This document shows, piece after piece, positions 16,032-25,563 of a DNA stretch of 64,000 nucleotides. Numbering within the stretch: position 1 is the stretch's first letter; each line of letters begins with the position of its first letter. The DNA is from an uncultured Bacilli bacterium (GTDB taxonomy: Bacteria; Bacillota_I; Bacilli_A; RF39; UBA660). The notes beneath the pieces were generated by a model. That model did no database searches. It saw only the letters and a program-made list of their open reading frames with translations, and was not told where the DNA came from. The stretch covers positions 62,001 through 126,000 of the forward strand of contig CAKORJ010000001.1 in NCBI GenBank assembly GCA_934101575.1, read 5' to 3'. The translations under genes were made by a program, and so were the position numbers.

Positions 16032-16690
16032 TTAAGTTGTCAATTGAGTTAGTTTATCTAACTCAATCATAAATAAGTCTAAGGAAGATTTATAACCAAG
16101 AATCTTCCTTATTTTTGTATTTATAAGATTATTAGCATTCATAACATAATCATGATATTCATTTTTCATTTGCACCTCTTTTACATGAAGAATATGGATG
16201 TCAGAACAACATTTTGTTTTAAGATATTTTTCAATATTTTTCTATTTTGAAAATTCAACTCTATTATCGAATGTTATTGATTTAAAAGTATCTTTAAGAT
16301 TATAATCTTTTAGAAGCATTGCTTTCAATAGATTTTTTAGTTCTTTTATTGTAAGCAGTAGTAGCACTAAATTTAATTCTTTTTCTATATTTATAAAATG
16401 AGACCAGCTTTAATAATTCCATAGATATTAGACGTAGTAGTATCAATTATTTTAGCCAATTTTCTTTTAAGCTCAGTTATTTCTATGTCTTTGACCTTAG
16501 AAGACATTAATGATTATATTCAGATTCAATTTTTTGATACATTTTTAAAGATAAATGTTTATTTTTTTCTTTATATTAGAATAAATATTGTTTAAGTGAA
16601 TCACTTCTTTCTATAGTTTTGTGGTCAACTTAATTATAGATGATTTACTTGAGCTTTTTTATGTAAATTTATAAAATTACATCTGTAAAC
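16032..16690 (-). pseudogene. Decayed IS30-family transposase
   Basis: The gap 15914-16844 has no intact gene, but reading the minus strand through stops recovers an integrase-core protein. KSITFDNRVEFSK, a catalytic Asp in the T-F-D-N motif, is followed by a stop codon. Then come IEKYLKTKCCSDIHILH, MKNEYHDYVMNANNLIN and TKIRKILGYKSSLDLF, ending at a stop at 16032-16034. These match the C-terminal half of IS30 transposases (TFDNGKEFS, PYSSWERGTNEN, RKxLGYxTP). The N-terminal half is unreadable. The upstream limit near 16690, where a GGAGG sits on the minus strand, is approximate. Confidence 0.7.
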
Positions 16691-16757
16691 CTCCTTCAAA
16701 AATAATTCTAGTTTTATTTTAAAATGAAAGGTTTTTTGCTGATAAGTTAAGTTTTTC

Positions 16758-16786
16758 TTGACTTTTTCCTCATTTTGTAGTATAAT
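16758..16786 (+). promoter_or_regulatory. Sigma-A-type promoter
   Basis: TTGACT (16758-16763), 17 bases, TATAAT (16781-16786), upstream of the gene at 16845. Confidence 0.75.
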
Positions 16787-16844
16787 TCGTTTAACTTGAT
16801 GAGGTGGCGTATATATAAAACTATTAAGTAAAGGATGGGGTAAT

Positions 16845-17783
16845 ATGAGTAGTTTTAGGTTTCCTACTATAGATGAATTAAAAAACTTAGAGATTTTTAA
16901 AAAAATAGGTGTGCGTGCTGCTTTAACTGATTTTTCTATTTTGTCTGGGGCACATCCTTCTTCTAATTGTACTGGTGGTTCTGAACTTAGTGATAGAACA
17001 GGTATTTATTATACGAATTTTTCTGATTATGAAGTTCCTTATGGGGGGATTGCACGTAGATGGCACTCTGTTTGTATTAATAGTAAAGGTTTAAAAGAAA
17101 CTGTTGCTGATAGGGATGAGATTGGTAATGAGAGGGATGATATTGGTGTTCGTTTGGTCATATCTATGGCTGATGTTGATCCTTCTTATGTTAAAGAGGT
17201 TAATTATGGTAAATATAGTGATAGGGTTAAGATTGTAGAATATGGTGAATATCCTCAGAATAGTCTTCCTACGGATGAAAATACGAAAGTTACTAATGCT
17301 TTTTTAAATAATGAGCTAAATGATACTGAAAAGTTATATTCTTTTTATAGAGATGATGAGATTGATACTACTGAAGAATATGAATACAACGGTAAAAAAT
17401 ATGTATATATGCCTAGTGGCAGACATTTAATAGAATCTCCAGCTTTTTTGTCAAATGGTGATAAAGTTGGTGGAGGTTTCGAAACTTTATTTGGAGGAGT
17501 TCCTCGTTTTGTAGAAGTTAAACCTGTTAGATGGTTAGTTGATGAAGAATCTAATGTGATGGTTTCTGAGAAAATAATGTTTTCAGGTGTTCCGTATAGT
17601 AAACTCGATACTTTCATATCTGATTATTTTTCTAAAGAATTACTTCAAAATTGTGAGGTTAAACATAATGATGTTAATTTTGAAAACATAAAAAAAGTAA
17701 AAAATATATCTTCTGATGATATGGCAGAGGCTTATGAAATATTGCTTGAAGGTTATAAAGAATCCTCAAAGGCAAAAAAATGA
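16845..17783 (+). CDS. Hypothetical protein, possibly DUF6273-like
   Basis: 312 residues, ATG after a GGATGGGG site. Soluble, no signal peptide. The middle has VKIVEYGEYPQNSLP; later there is YVYMPSGRHLIESPAF and VEVKPVRWLVDEESNVMVSEKIMFSGVPYS. A YGEYPQ turn followed downstream by VRWLVxxE and a VSEKIM strand is the sort of pattern seen in DUF6273-type domains, but I cannot confirm it. The last 60 residues are helical and charged. It lies between two dead insertion sequences and has its own strong promoter, so it may be a cargo or bystander gene. Confidence 0.55.
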   Translation: MSSFRFPTIDELKNLEIFKKIGVRAALTDFSILSGAHPSSNCTGGSELSDRTGIYYTNFSDYEVPYGGIARRWHSVCINSKGLKETVADRDEIGNERDDIGVRLVISMADVDPSYVKEVNYGKYSDRVKIVEYGEYPQNSLPTDENTKVTNAFLNNELNDTEKLYSFYRDDEIDTTEEYEYNGKKYVYMPSGRHLIESPAFLSNGDKVGGGFETLFGGVPRFVEVKPVRWLVDEESNVMVSEKIMFSGVPYSKLDTFISDYFSKELLQNCEVKHNDVNFENIKKVKNISSDDMAEAYEILLEGYKESSKAKK

Positions 17784-17810
17784 TAAAGAAATTTGAACAA
17801 GTTAGTGTAT

Positions 17811-18566
17811 TTAAGCACTAGCTTTTTTAATGCTTAATAAATTTTTGCATATCATAATTCTAGCCTTAAATCTTCTAAAAGATCTAAAACTAAAAGCTAT
17901 CCTTTTAATAACTTTAATGAAATTATTATTTCCTTTAGGCAAAACCATTATGATAAGGATTGTTTAAAGTATTTTTAATATATGGTAAGTACTTTTTAAG
18001 AGTTTTAATAGAAGTTTTCATATAAGTTGATACATTATCATGGTTATTATTTAATTCATTTTTAAGTCAGTAAATGATTTATTTTGTAAAGCATATAAAA
18101 TTTTTTGAGTATCATAATAAGAATCCATATCCCTTTCAACAGTATTAGGGGAAACATTATTATTTTTAGCTATATCTTTTTCAGAAATCTAATTTCTTAG
18201 TTTATTAGCTATTTTCTATTTAGTATTTTTAGATATAAAACAACTATAATCTGTAATATTATCTCTCAAAGTAAAAGTTTTACCACAATGTTTGCAAAGA
18301 TTTCTTTGCTTCTTTAATCTAAGAATAGTTTTGAAACCAGCAACATCAGAAATTTTAATATTTGAGGTTATAAAGCCGTGTTTTTCAAAATTATTATTAA
18401 AAAGAACACCACATTTTTTACAACAAGTAGGTTGATATGTTAAAACTCCTTCAAATGCTTTATTAATTATTCCTTTAATTCTTTCTTTATGATAACAATT
18501 TTCATAAAATTTAATATTATTATCTTTCAATTCTAACATTTCTGTAATATAATTTAATTTAGACAT
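17811..18566 (-). pseudogene. Decayed ISL3-family transposase
   Basis: The region 17784-18784 holds only this remnant. The first 116 codons (18566 down to 18216) are open: LKDNNIKFYE, LTYQPTCCKKCGVLFNN and ILRLKKQRNLCKHCGKTF, the N-terminal zinc finger of ISL3 transposases. After a stop, frame-shifted fragments continue with EKDIAKNNNVSPNTVERD, then jump to TLKKYLPYIKNTLNNPYHNG and NNNFIKVIKRIAFSFRSFRR, the ISL3 C-terminus. The catalytic DDE core of about 500 bp is deleted. Confidence 0.8.
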
Positions 18567-18784
18567 ATAAGTACCTTCTTTTGTGTTTGGTTTGTCATTT
18601 ACATTGTGTCAAGGTTAAATTTATATGTCTTTTATTATTAAAAAAGTGTATATAATGTTTTACACATTTTAAAGAAAAACGAAATTTCAAATAAAAATCA
18701 TGGCTTTTTGTTATATTATAATTTTTAATTGTAAGTATTATTTGATTTGTAGTATAATATAAAAAAGATACGAAAGGAGATTTT

Positions 18785-19666
18785 ATGGAGAAATCTAAGG
18801 TTTACTTTACTAAGGATATTAGTGCTTCTAGTTTGATTAAGATGTTTGATGTTCTGGGAAAAAAGCTTAATGGTAAGGTTGGAGTTAAGATATCTACTGG
18901 AGAAAAAGGAAACAATAATTATTTAAATCCAAAATTAATAAAGGATTTAGTTTCTTATGTTTCTGGTACTATTGTTGAGTGTAATACTGCTTATGCTGGA
19001 AATAGAAATACTACTGCTTTACATTTAGAAACTATTAAGGAACATGGCTTTTTGGATATTGCTGATGTTGATATTATGGATAGTGATGGTGATATGAAAA
19101 TACCTGTTAACAATGGATTTCATTTAAAGTATAATTATGTTGGTAGTCATCTTAAGAATTATGATTCCATTTTGATGCTTTCTCATTTTAAAGGACACCC
19201 TATGGGAGGATTTGGAGGAGCTCTTAAGAATATGTCTATTGGTGTTGCCTCTTCGGCAGGAAAGGCTTATATTCATACTGCAGGAAAAACTAATGAAGTT
19301 GAGGAATTATGGAGTAATATTGCAGAGCAAGATGATTTTTTAGAATCTATGGCTGATGCTGATAAAAGTGTTGTTGATTATATGAATGGCAATATTGTTT
19401 ACATAAATGTTATTAATAATATATCTGTTGATTGTGATTGTGTTGCTAGTCCTGAAGATGTTTGTATGAATGATATTGGTATTGTTTCATCTTTAGATCC
19501 TGTTGCTATTGATAGAGCATGTGTTGATTTAATATATAGTTCTAGTGATAAAGGAAGAGCTCATATGGTAGAACGTATTGAAAGACAAAACGGTACTCAT
19601 ATTTTAGATTCTGCGGAAAAACTAGGTATTGGTAGTCAAGATTATGAATTTATTAATATTGATTAG
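18785..19666 (+). CDS. DUF362-domain protein
   Basis: 293 residues, ATG after GAAAGGAG. KVYFTKDISASSLIKMFDVL at the start; VGVKISTGEKGNNNYLNPKLIKDL; then CNTAYAGNRNTTALHLETIKEHGF and SHFKGHPMGGFGGALKNMSIG. CDCVASPEDVCMNDIGIVSSLDPVAIDRACVDLI follows, interrupted only by ordinary residues. These are blocks of the DUF362 family, often fused to 4Fe-4S domains. No CxxCxxCxxxCP ferredoxin module is present here, although several Cys occur. The biochemical role of the family is poorly defined; it is probably redox-linked. A TATAAT-type -10 box lies upstream. Confidence 0.8.
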   Translation: MEKSKVYFTKDISASSLIKMFDVLGKKLNGKVGVKISTGEKGNNNYLNPKLIKDLVSYVSGTIVECNTAYAGNRNTTALHLETIKEHGFLDIADVDIMDSDGDMKIPVNNGFHLKYNYVGSHLKNYDSILMLSHFKGHPMGGFGGALKNMSIGVASSAGKAYIHTAGKTNEVEELWSNIAEQDDFLESMADADKSVVDYMNGNIVYINVINNISVDCDCVASPEDVCMNDIGIVSSLDPVAIDRACVDLIYSSSDKGRAHMVERIERQNGTHILDSAEKLGIGSQDYEFINID

Positions 19667-19739
19667 TATTGTGTAAAGAAAGTGAAAAATTTTTCAAAAA
19701 TGTATCAAATTTTTGTAAAAGTGTTATAATTGTTAGGAG

Positions 19740-20375
19740 GTGCTTTGTATTAAGAAAAGGTATATAGTACTGAGTATTTTAACAATAATGTTTATTATGA
19801 TATCATTATTTGTTTCATTTGATTTTAAGATTGTTACAGATTTTGATTCTATAGTTAGCGGTGTTATTAGAAATGTTTCTAGTGTTAAAACAGCTTTTTA
19901 TAAGGGAGTTACGTTTTGCGCTAGTGGATATTGTTTAGTGATTGTTACTTTGTTATTGTTAATTTTATTTAAAGATAAATTAAAAGCTTCTTTAGTTATG
20001 ATTGATCTTTGTGTTTCTGCTATTGTTAGTAATTTTATACTTAAACCTATATTTCATAGGGATAGGCCTAGTTATATGATGATAAGTGAGAGTGGTTATT
20101 CTTTTCCTAGTAGTCATTCTTTTATTGCTTTAGCTTTTTATGGTCTACTTATATATTTTATATATGAGAGTGGGTTTAGTAAAAATATTAAAATTATTTC
20201 TATTAGTTTTTTATCTTTACTTATAGTTATGATTGGTATTAGTAGGATATATTTAGGCGTTCATTATCCATCTGATGTTTTGGCTGGTTTTATAGGAGGA
20301 GCTATTTATTTAATGTTATTTATTGAAATTTTTAATGTATTAAAAGGAGTAGGTTATGAAAAAAAGAAAAGATAA
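19740..20375 (+). CDS. PAP2-family membrane phosphatase
   Basis: About 208-211 residues, several membrane helices. Catalytic motifs are KPIFHRDRP (about residue 101), SFPSSHSF (about 121) and SRIYLGVHYPSD (about 164). These place it among undecaprenyl-diphosphate or phosphatidylglycerol-phosphate type phosphatases. The start is odd: AGGAGG occupies 19735-19740, so the in-frame GTG at 19740 overlaps it. The codon at proper spacing is ATT at 19749, and the first in-frame ATG is at 19788, inside the first helix. It overlaps the LCP gene by 20 bases, suggesting coupled translation and a joint wall-polymer role. Confidence 0.85.
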   Translation: MLCIKKRYIVLSILTIMFIMISLFVSFDFKIVTDFDSIVSGVIRNVSSVKTAFYKGVTFCASGYCLVIVTLLLLILFKDKLKASLVMIDLCVSAIVSNFILKPIFHRDRPSYMMISESGYSFPSSHSFIALAFYGLLIYFIYESGFSKNIKIISISFLSLLIVMIGISRIYLGVHYPSDVLAGFIGGAIYLMLFIEIFNVLKGVGYEKKKR

Positions 20376-22191
20376 GAAAAAGGGTAATGGTTTGTATAGG
20401 TTATTTGGTTTTTTACTTCTTGTTTCTTCACTTGTTTTATTAGGTGTTGTACTTTATATTGATATTTTACCTATGAAGTATTTACTTGCTTTGGGAGGAG
20501 TATTATTACTAGTTAATTTTATACTTGGTTTCTTTTTGTTTAGAAAGAATGTTAAGAAGAAGCCTAAGAGGGTTTGTGCAGTATTTGCTGTTTTGTTTAC
20601 TATTCTTTTTGGAGTGGGTTCATTCTTTATTTTTAAAACATTTGGAGTTATAGATGATATGAGTCAAGAATATAAGACTTATACTTATCATGTTTTAGTA
20701 AAGAATGATAGTTCTTATCAAAAGATAGAGGATATAGCTAGTAAAACTTTAGGATATTATAATGATAATAGTGAGGCTACTAAGAAAGCTATTGAAAAAC
20801 TTGATACTGTTGTTAAGACTGAAAATGATAGTTTTGGTAATTTAGATGGATTGGGTGTTTCGGTACTTAGTGGTGATAAAGATGCTATTTTAGTGGAAGA
20901 TTCTCAAAAGACTAAACTTGAAAATGCTGGTAATAATGAAAATAATTCTGTTAGTGGCTTTAAGGATAAAGTAAGAGTTTTATATACTTTTAAGGTAAAG
21001 GTTAAGTTAAGTTCTACTGGGGTTAATGTTACTAAGGATGTATTTAATGTTTATATAAGTGGTATGGATCAATATGGTAAGGTTTCTGAGATTTCTAGAA
21101 GTGATGTTAATATGATTCTTACTATTAATCCTAAAACTAAGCAAATACTTATGACTAATGTGCCAAGAGATTATTATGTTCAACTTCATGATACTACGGG
21201 ATATAAAGATAAGCTTACTCATGCTGGTACTTATGGTATTGATACTTCTGTTAAGACTTTGGAGGATTTGCTTGGTATAAAAATTGATTATTTCTTTAAA
21301 GTTAATTTTAGTAGTTTGCAAAATATAGTAAATGCTTTGGATGGAGTAGATGTTTATTCTGAATATGATTTTCAAAGCTGGAATGGTTATAATTTTACAA
21401 AGGGATATAATCATGTTGATGGAAAAGCTGCTCTTGCTTTTGTTAGAGAAAGGCATACATTTACAGATGGGGATAATCAAAGAGGAAAGAACCAACAAGC
21501 TTTAATTGAAGCTATATTTAGAAAATGTACTAGTTCTAGTATAATAACTAAGTATAATAGTTTGCTTGATTCTCTTAAAGATAGTATGATTACTGATATG
21601 CCTATGAAATCTATTACTAGTCTTGCTAAGATGCAACTTAAGGATAATGCTAGTTGGACTATTACTTCTAATAGTTTGACTGGTACAGGTAGTTCAGAAC
21701 TTACTTATACTTATTCTTATCAAAATTTATATGTTATGATTCCAGATGAAAAATCTGTTACTGAGGCTAAGGAGAAGATTAGTAAGGTTGCTGGTGGTGA
21801 AAAACTTGAATCTTCTTATAAGGAAGATGCTAGTGATGTTCATTCTGTTTCTAAGTCATATGTTGCTAAGAAGAGTACTTACACTACTACTAGAAGTAGT
21901 AGTAAGACTACCACTAAGAAGAAGAATGCTACTACAACTAAGAAAAAGAGCAGTACTAGCTCTAGTTCAAGTTCTAAAACTAATAGTAGTACAACTAATA
22001 GTAATAAAAATACTACTACAACCAAACCTTCTACTAATCCTGATAATGGTTCTGGTGGAACAACTCCTGGTAGTGGTTCTGGATCTAGTTCAGGTGGAAC
22101 AGGTTCTGGATCTGGTAGTGGTTCTACTGAAACTACTCCATCTACAGGTAGTGGAGATTCTTCAAATACTAATAATGAAAATGCTGAATAG
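20356..22191 (+). CDS. LytR-CpsA-Psr (LCP) family wall-polymer ligase
   Basis: 611 residues, ATG after AAAGGAGTAGG. A basic N-terminus, then three membrane helices (about 15-95). An extracellular accessory part follows, then the LCP domain about 240-400: ISRSDVNMILTINPKTKQIL, TNVPRDYYVQL, YFFKVNFSSLQNIVNALDGV and ALAFVRERHTFTDGDNQRGK. LCP enzymes transfer teichoic acid or capsule chains from undecaprenyl phosphate onto peptidoglycan; the conserved Arg and Asp residues bind the pyrophosphate. After residue 505 there is a long Lys/Ser/Thr then Gly/Ser-rich tail, probably wall-spanning and possibly variable in length. Pairing with a PAP2 phosphatase fits recycling of the lipid carrier. Confidence 0.92.
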   Translation: MKKRKDKKKGNGLYRLFGFLLLVSSLVLLGVVLYIDILPMKYLLALGGVLLLVNFILGFFLFRKNVKKKPKRVCAVFAVLFTILFGVGSFFIFKTFGVIDDMSQEYKTYTYHVLVKNDSSYQKIEDIASKTLGYYNDNSEATKKAIEKLDTVVKTENDSFGNLDGLGVSVLSGDKDAILVEDSQKTKLENAGNNENNSVSGFKDKVRVLYTFKVKVKLSSTGVNVTKDVFNVYISGMDQYGKVSEISRSDVNMILTINPKTKQILMTNVPRDYYVQLHDTTGYKDKLTHAGTYGIDTSVKTLEDLLGIKIDYFFKVNFSSLQNIVNALDGVDVYSEYDFQSWNGYNFTKGYNHVDGKAALAFVRERHTFTDGDNQRGKNQQALIEAIFRKCTSSSIITKYNSLLDSLKDSMITDMPMKSITSLAKMQLKDNASWTITSNSLTGTGSSELTYTYSYQNLYVMIPDEKSVTEAKEKISKVAGGEKLESSYKEDASDVHSVSKSYVAKKSTYTTTRSSSKTTTKKKNATTTKKKSSTSSSSSSKTNSSTTNSNKNTTTTKPSTNPDNGSGGTTPGSGSGSSSGGTGSGSGSGSTETTPSTGSGDSSNTNNENAE

Positions 22192-22217
22192 GACAAGTTA
22201 TGCTTGTTCTTTTTTTG
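22192..22217 (+). terminator. Intrinsic terminator of the LCP gene
   Basis: ACAAG (22193-22197) pairs with CTTGT (22203-22207), extendable by one or two pairs; then TCTTTTTTT. Confidence 0.75.
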
Positions 22218-22247
22218 TAAAGTTTGTGTAAATAAGTTTAGTGTTTA

Positions 22248-22276
22248 TTTACATTATTGTGTGTCTATATTATACT
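22248..22276 (+). promoter_or_regulatory. Promoter of candidate small RNA
   Basis: TTTACA (22248-22253), 17 bases, TATACT (22271-22276); distinct from the arcA promoter downstream. Confidence 0.6.
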
Positions 22277-22282
22277 TAATAT

Positions 22283-22353
22283 AGAATAATAAAGGGGAAA
22301 AGCCTAGGTGGAGTTATCTATTTTTAGAAAAGCTATGGTTTTTCTTTTTTTTT
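22283..22353 (+). ncRNA. Candidate ~70-nt small RNA
   Basis: Between the promoter at 22248-22276 and a terminator-like hairpin (AGAAAA 22326-22331 with TTTTCT 22340-22345, then eight Ts) lies a short transcript. It contains purine-rich AAAGGGGAAAAG and AGGTGGAG. No ATG-initiated peptide with a good ribosome site is visible; a GTG-initiated hydrophobic frame could exist but would run through the hairpin. The arcA promoter starts 15 bases later, so this looks like an independent transcript, not an arc leader. Confidence 0.4.
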
Positions 22354-22367
22354 GGTTTTGTTTGTTC

Positions 22368-22396
22368 TTGAAAAGGGTTTTATTTTAGTATATAAT
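22368..22396 (+). promoter_or_regulatory. Promoter of the arginine deiminase operon
   Basis: TTGAAA (22368-22373), 17 bases, TATAAT (22391-22396), 33 bases before the arcA start. No clear ArgR box was identified. Confidence 0.75.
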
Positions 22397-22429
22397 GGTT
22401 AATATAATAAGAGAAAAGAGGTAGGTAAT

Positions 22430-23653
22430 GTGATTAATGTTAAAAGTGAGATAAAACCACTTAAGAAAGTTCTTTTGCATAGACCTGGTAATGAACTTCT
22501 TAATTTGACTCCGGATACTTTAGAGAATTTGTTATTTGATGATATTCCATATCTTCCGGTTGCTCAAGAGGAACATGATCAGTTTGCAAGAATTTTAAAG
22601 GATAATGGAGTGGAAGTTGTTTACTTAGAGGATTTAATGACTGAGACTTTGGATATTAGTTCTGAGATAAGAGATAGTTTTATAAAACAATTTATATATG
22701 AGGCTGGTGTTAGGACTCCTAAATATCGTAGTTTGGTTTATGAGTTTTTATCTAGTATTACTTCTAATAGAAGGCTTGTTCTTAAGACTATGGAAGGTAT
22801 TAATATTAAAGAAATAGTTTTAGAAAAGGCTAAAAGAGGTAAATCACTTGTTGATATGATAGAGCCAGATTCACAATTTATTGTTGATCCTATGCCAAAT
22901 CTTTATTTTACTAGAGATAATTTTGCTTCTATTGGAAATGGAATTTCTCTTAATAAGATGTATTCTGTTACTAGGAGTAGGGAAACTATATATGCTGAAT
23001 ATATTTTTAATTATCATCCTGATTATAAAGATGTTCCTAAATATTTTGACAGATATAATGAATATAACATTGAGGGTGGAGATGTACTTAATTTAAGTGA
23101 TAAAGTACTTGGTATTGGTATTTCTCAAAGAACTAGTGCTAATGCTATTGAGATGCTTGCTAAGAGTATTTTTAATGATCCTGATACTAGTATTGAGACT
23201 ATTCTTGCTTTTAATATTCCAGAAAGTCGTGCTTTTATGCATTTAGATACTGTATTTACTCAAATAGATTATGATAAATTCACTTATCATCCTGGTATAA
23301 TGGGCTCTCTTAAGGTTTTTGAGATAAAGAAGGGTGAAAAAGAAGATGATATTAATGTTAAATCTAGAAGTGGTTCTTTGGAAAGAATACTTGAAGATTA
23401 TTTAGGTAGAGATATTATTTTAATACCTTGTGCTGGTGGTGATATGGTGTCAGCGGAAAGAGAACAATGGAATGACGGTTCTAATACTTTGGCTATTGCT
23501 CCTGGAGTAGTTATTGTTTATGATAGAAATAGTGTTACAAATGAAGTTCTTAGAAGATTTGGTATTAAAGTAATTGAAATGAGGAGTGCTGAGCTTTCTC
23601 GTGGTAGAGGTGGTCCACGTTGTATGAGTATGCCACTTATAAGGGAGGATTAA
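22430..23653 (+). CDS. arcA: Arginine deiminase
   Basis: 407 residues, GTG start well spaced from AAGAGGTAGG. Hydrolyses L-arginine to citrulline and ammonia, the first step of fermentative arginine use. [19 protein letters not shown] at the N-terminus; [15 protein letters not shown], with Asn where most homologues have Pro; [27 protein letters not shown] with the catalytic His; and the C-terminal [14 protein letters not shown] carrying the nucleophilic Cys. First gene of a tight four-gene operon with pathway order arcA-argF-arcC-arcD. Confidence 0.96.
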   Translation: MINVKSEIKPLKKVLLHRPGNELLNLTPDTLENLLFDDIPYLPVAQEEHDQFARILKDNGVEVVYLEDLMTETLDISSEIRDSFIKQFIYEAGVRTPKYRSLVYEFLSSITSNRRLVLKTMEGINIKEIVLEKAKRGKSLVDMIEPDSQFIVDPMPNLYFTRDNFASIGNGISLNKMYSVTRSRETIYAEYIFNYHPDYKDVPKYFDRYNEYNIEGGDVLNLSDKVLGIGISQRTSANAIEMLAKSIFNDPDTSIETILAFNIPESRAFMHLDTVFTQIDYDKFTYHPGIMGSLKVFEIKKGEKEDDINVKSRSGSLERILEDYLGRDIILIPCAGGDMVSAEREQWNDGSNTLAIAPGVVIVYDRNSVTNEVLRRFGIKVIEMRSAELSRGRGGPRCMSMPLIRED

Positions 23654-23654
23654 T

Positions 23655-24641
23655 ATGAATTTAAAAGGAAAAGATTTTTTGAAGGTACTTGATTTTTCTT
23701 CGGAAGAGCTTAAGTATTTGATTGGACTTGCTATTAGTTTTAAAGAAAAGAAAAAAAATGGGGAATCTCATAAGTATTTAAAGGGTAAGAATGTTGCTCT
23801 TATATTTGAAAAGGATTCTACTAGAACTAGATGTGCTTTTGAAGTTGCTGCTCATGATCTTGGTATGGATACTACTTATTTAGGTCCTACTGGATCACAA
23901 ATGGGTAAAAAGGAAACTATTAAGGATACTGCTAGAGTTTTATCTAGAATGTATGATGGAATTGAATATCGTGGATTTGGACAAAATATTGTGGAAAAAC
24001 TTGCTGATAATAGTGATGTTCCTGTTTGGAATGGTCTTACTAATGAGTTTCATCCTACACAAGTCTTAGCGGATTTTATGACTATGTATGAGCATTTTGG
24101 TCATTTGGAAGGACTTAGTTTAGCTTATTTTGGTGATGCTAGATATAATATGGGTAATTCTCTTATGATAATGAGTGCTAAAATGGGTGTTAATTTTACT
24201 TGTTGTGCTCCTAAAAGTCTTTGGCCTAGTGAGGATTTAATTAAAGAAGCGAGGGTTATTGCTGATAAGAATAATTGTTCTATATATTTAACTGAAGATC
24301 CTAAAGAAGGTGCTACTTCTAAGGATGTTATATATACTGATGTATGGGTTTCTATGGGAGAAGATGATAAAGTATGGAAAGAGAGAATAAAGATGCTTAA
24401 ACCTTTTAGGGTTACTATGGATATAATGAATATGACTAATGAAAACTCTATATTTATGCATTGTTTACCATCTTTTCATAATAATGAAACTCGTATTGGA
24501 AAAGAAATAGAAGAGAAGTATAATATTTCTGAAATGGAAGTTACTGATGAGGTGTTTGAATCTTCTAAATCTAAAGTTTTTGATGAAGCTGAGAATAGGA
24601 TGCATACTATAAAAGCTGTTATGTATGCGACTTTGAAATGA
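23655..24641 (+). CDS. arcB: Ornithine carbamoyltransferase (catabolic)
   Basis: 328 residues, one base after arc[17 protein letters not shown] (about 58-73) is the carbamoyl-phosphate loop, then [45 protein letters not shown] and [11 protein letters not shown] with the active-site Cys follow. In this operon it runs toward carbamoyl phosphate, splitting citrulline. The sequence alone does not separate catabolic ArcB from anabolic ArgF; operon position favours catabolism. It overlaps arcC by 4 bases. Confidence 0.94.
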   Translation: MNLKGKDFLKVLDFSSEELKYLIGLAISFKEKKKNGESHKYLKGKNVALIFEKDSTRTRCAFEVAAHDLGMDTTYLGPTGSQMGKKETIKDTARVLSRMYDGIEYRGFGQNIVEKLADNSDVPVWNGLTNEFHPTQVLADFMTMYEHFGHLEGLSLAYFGDARYNMGNSLMIMSAKMGVNFTCCAPKSLWPSEDLIKEARVIADKNNCSIYLTEDPKEGATSKDVIYTDVWVSMGEDDKVWKERIKMLKPFRVTMDIMNMTNENSIFMHCLPSFHNNETRIGKEIEEKYNISEMEVTDEVFESSKSKVFDEAENRMHTIKAVMYATLK

Positions 24642-25561
24642 AAAAGAAGGTTGTTATAGCCCTAGGGGGTAATGCTTTAGGTAAGACTAATGAGGAGCAA
24701 ATTAAGTTAGTAAAAAGTACTGCTATTAAGATAGTTGATATAATAAGTAATGGTTATGATGTGGTTATTACTCATGGAAATGGACCTCAAGTTGGAATGA
24801 TTTCTTCTTCTTTAGAGGGTAATGCTATACCTTTTTCAGAATGTGGTGCTATGAGTGAAGGTTATATTGGATATCATCTTAGTCAAGCTATTGTTAATGA
24901 GCTTAGAGATAGGGGTATTAATAAATCTTGTGTATCTGTTCTAACACAGGTTGTTGTAGATAAAGATGATACTGCTTTTGATAATCCTACTAAGCCTATT
25001 GGTAATTTCTATTCTAAAGAAGATGCTTCATTGCTTAGTGATAGTAAAGGTTATATTATGAAAGAGGATGCTGGACGTGGTTATAGAAGAGTTGTGGCTT
25101 CTCCTAAACCTTTAGAAATTGTTGAGTTTGAATCTATTAATGAGCTTATTTCTTCTGGTCATATTGTTATTGCTTGTGGTGGTGGAGGTATTCCTGTTGT
25201 TTTAGAAGATGATAAATTTGTAGGTGTAGATGCAGTTATTGATAAGGATTTAACTAGTGCTCTTCTTGCTGAGAAGATTGATGCAGATTATTTACTTATT
25301 TTAACTGGAATAGATAAGGTTTGTATAAACTTTGATGAGCCTGATGAGAAAAAACTTGATATTTTATCTTTGAGCGATGCATATAAGTATATTTCTAATA
25401 ATGAATTTGCTGAGGGTAGTATGCTTCCTAAGATAGAGGCTTGTTTAAAGTTTGTTAAAAATACAAATAAATATGCTGTCATTACTTCTTTGGATGAGGC
25501 TTTAAATGGACTTGATGGCAAATCAGGAACATTGGTTTGTTCTAGTAAGGAGGATATATAA
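24638..25561 (+). CDS. arcC: Carbamate kinase
   Basis: 307 residues, ATGA overlap with the upstream stop. Transfers phosphate from carbamoyl phosphate to ADP, giving the ATP of the pathway. [11 protein letters not shown] at the N-terminus; [80 protein letters not shown]. All match carbamate kinase of the amino-acid kinase superfamily. Two bases separate it from the transporter gene. Confidence 0.96.
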   Translation: MKKKVVIALGGNALGKTNEEQIKLVKSTAIKIVDIISNGYDVVITHGNGPQVGMISSSLEGNAIPFSECGAMSEGYIGYHLSQAIVNELRDRGINKSCVSVLTQVVVDKDDTAFDNPTKPIGNFYSKEDASLLSDSKGYIMKEDAGRGYRRVVASPKPLEIVEFESINELISSGHIVIACGGGGIPVVLEDDKFVGVDAVIDKDLTSALLAEKIDADYLLILTGIDKVCINFDEPDEKKLDILSLSDAYKYISNNEFAEGSMLPKIEACLKFVKNTNKYAVITSLDEALNGLDGKSGTLVCSSKEDI

Positions 25562-25563
25562 AA

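Noticed and set aside
21879..22196. Minus-strand Pro/Val-rich open frame opposite the LCP tail
   Set aside because: Created by the Ser/Thr/Gly low-complexity tail of the LCP gene; no start signal.
22309..22390. GTG-initiated hydrophobic peptide before arcA
   Set aside because: It would run through the hairpin and T tract and into the arcA promoter; no supporting conservation can be judged.
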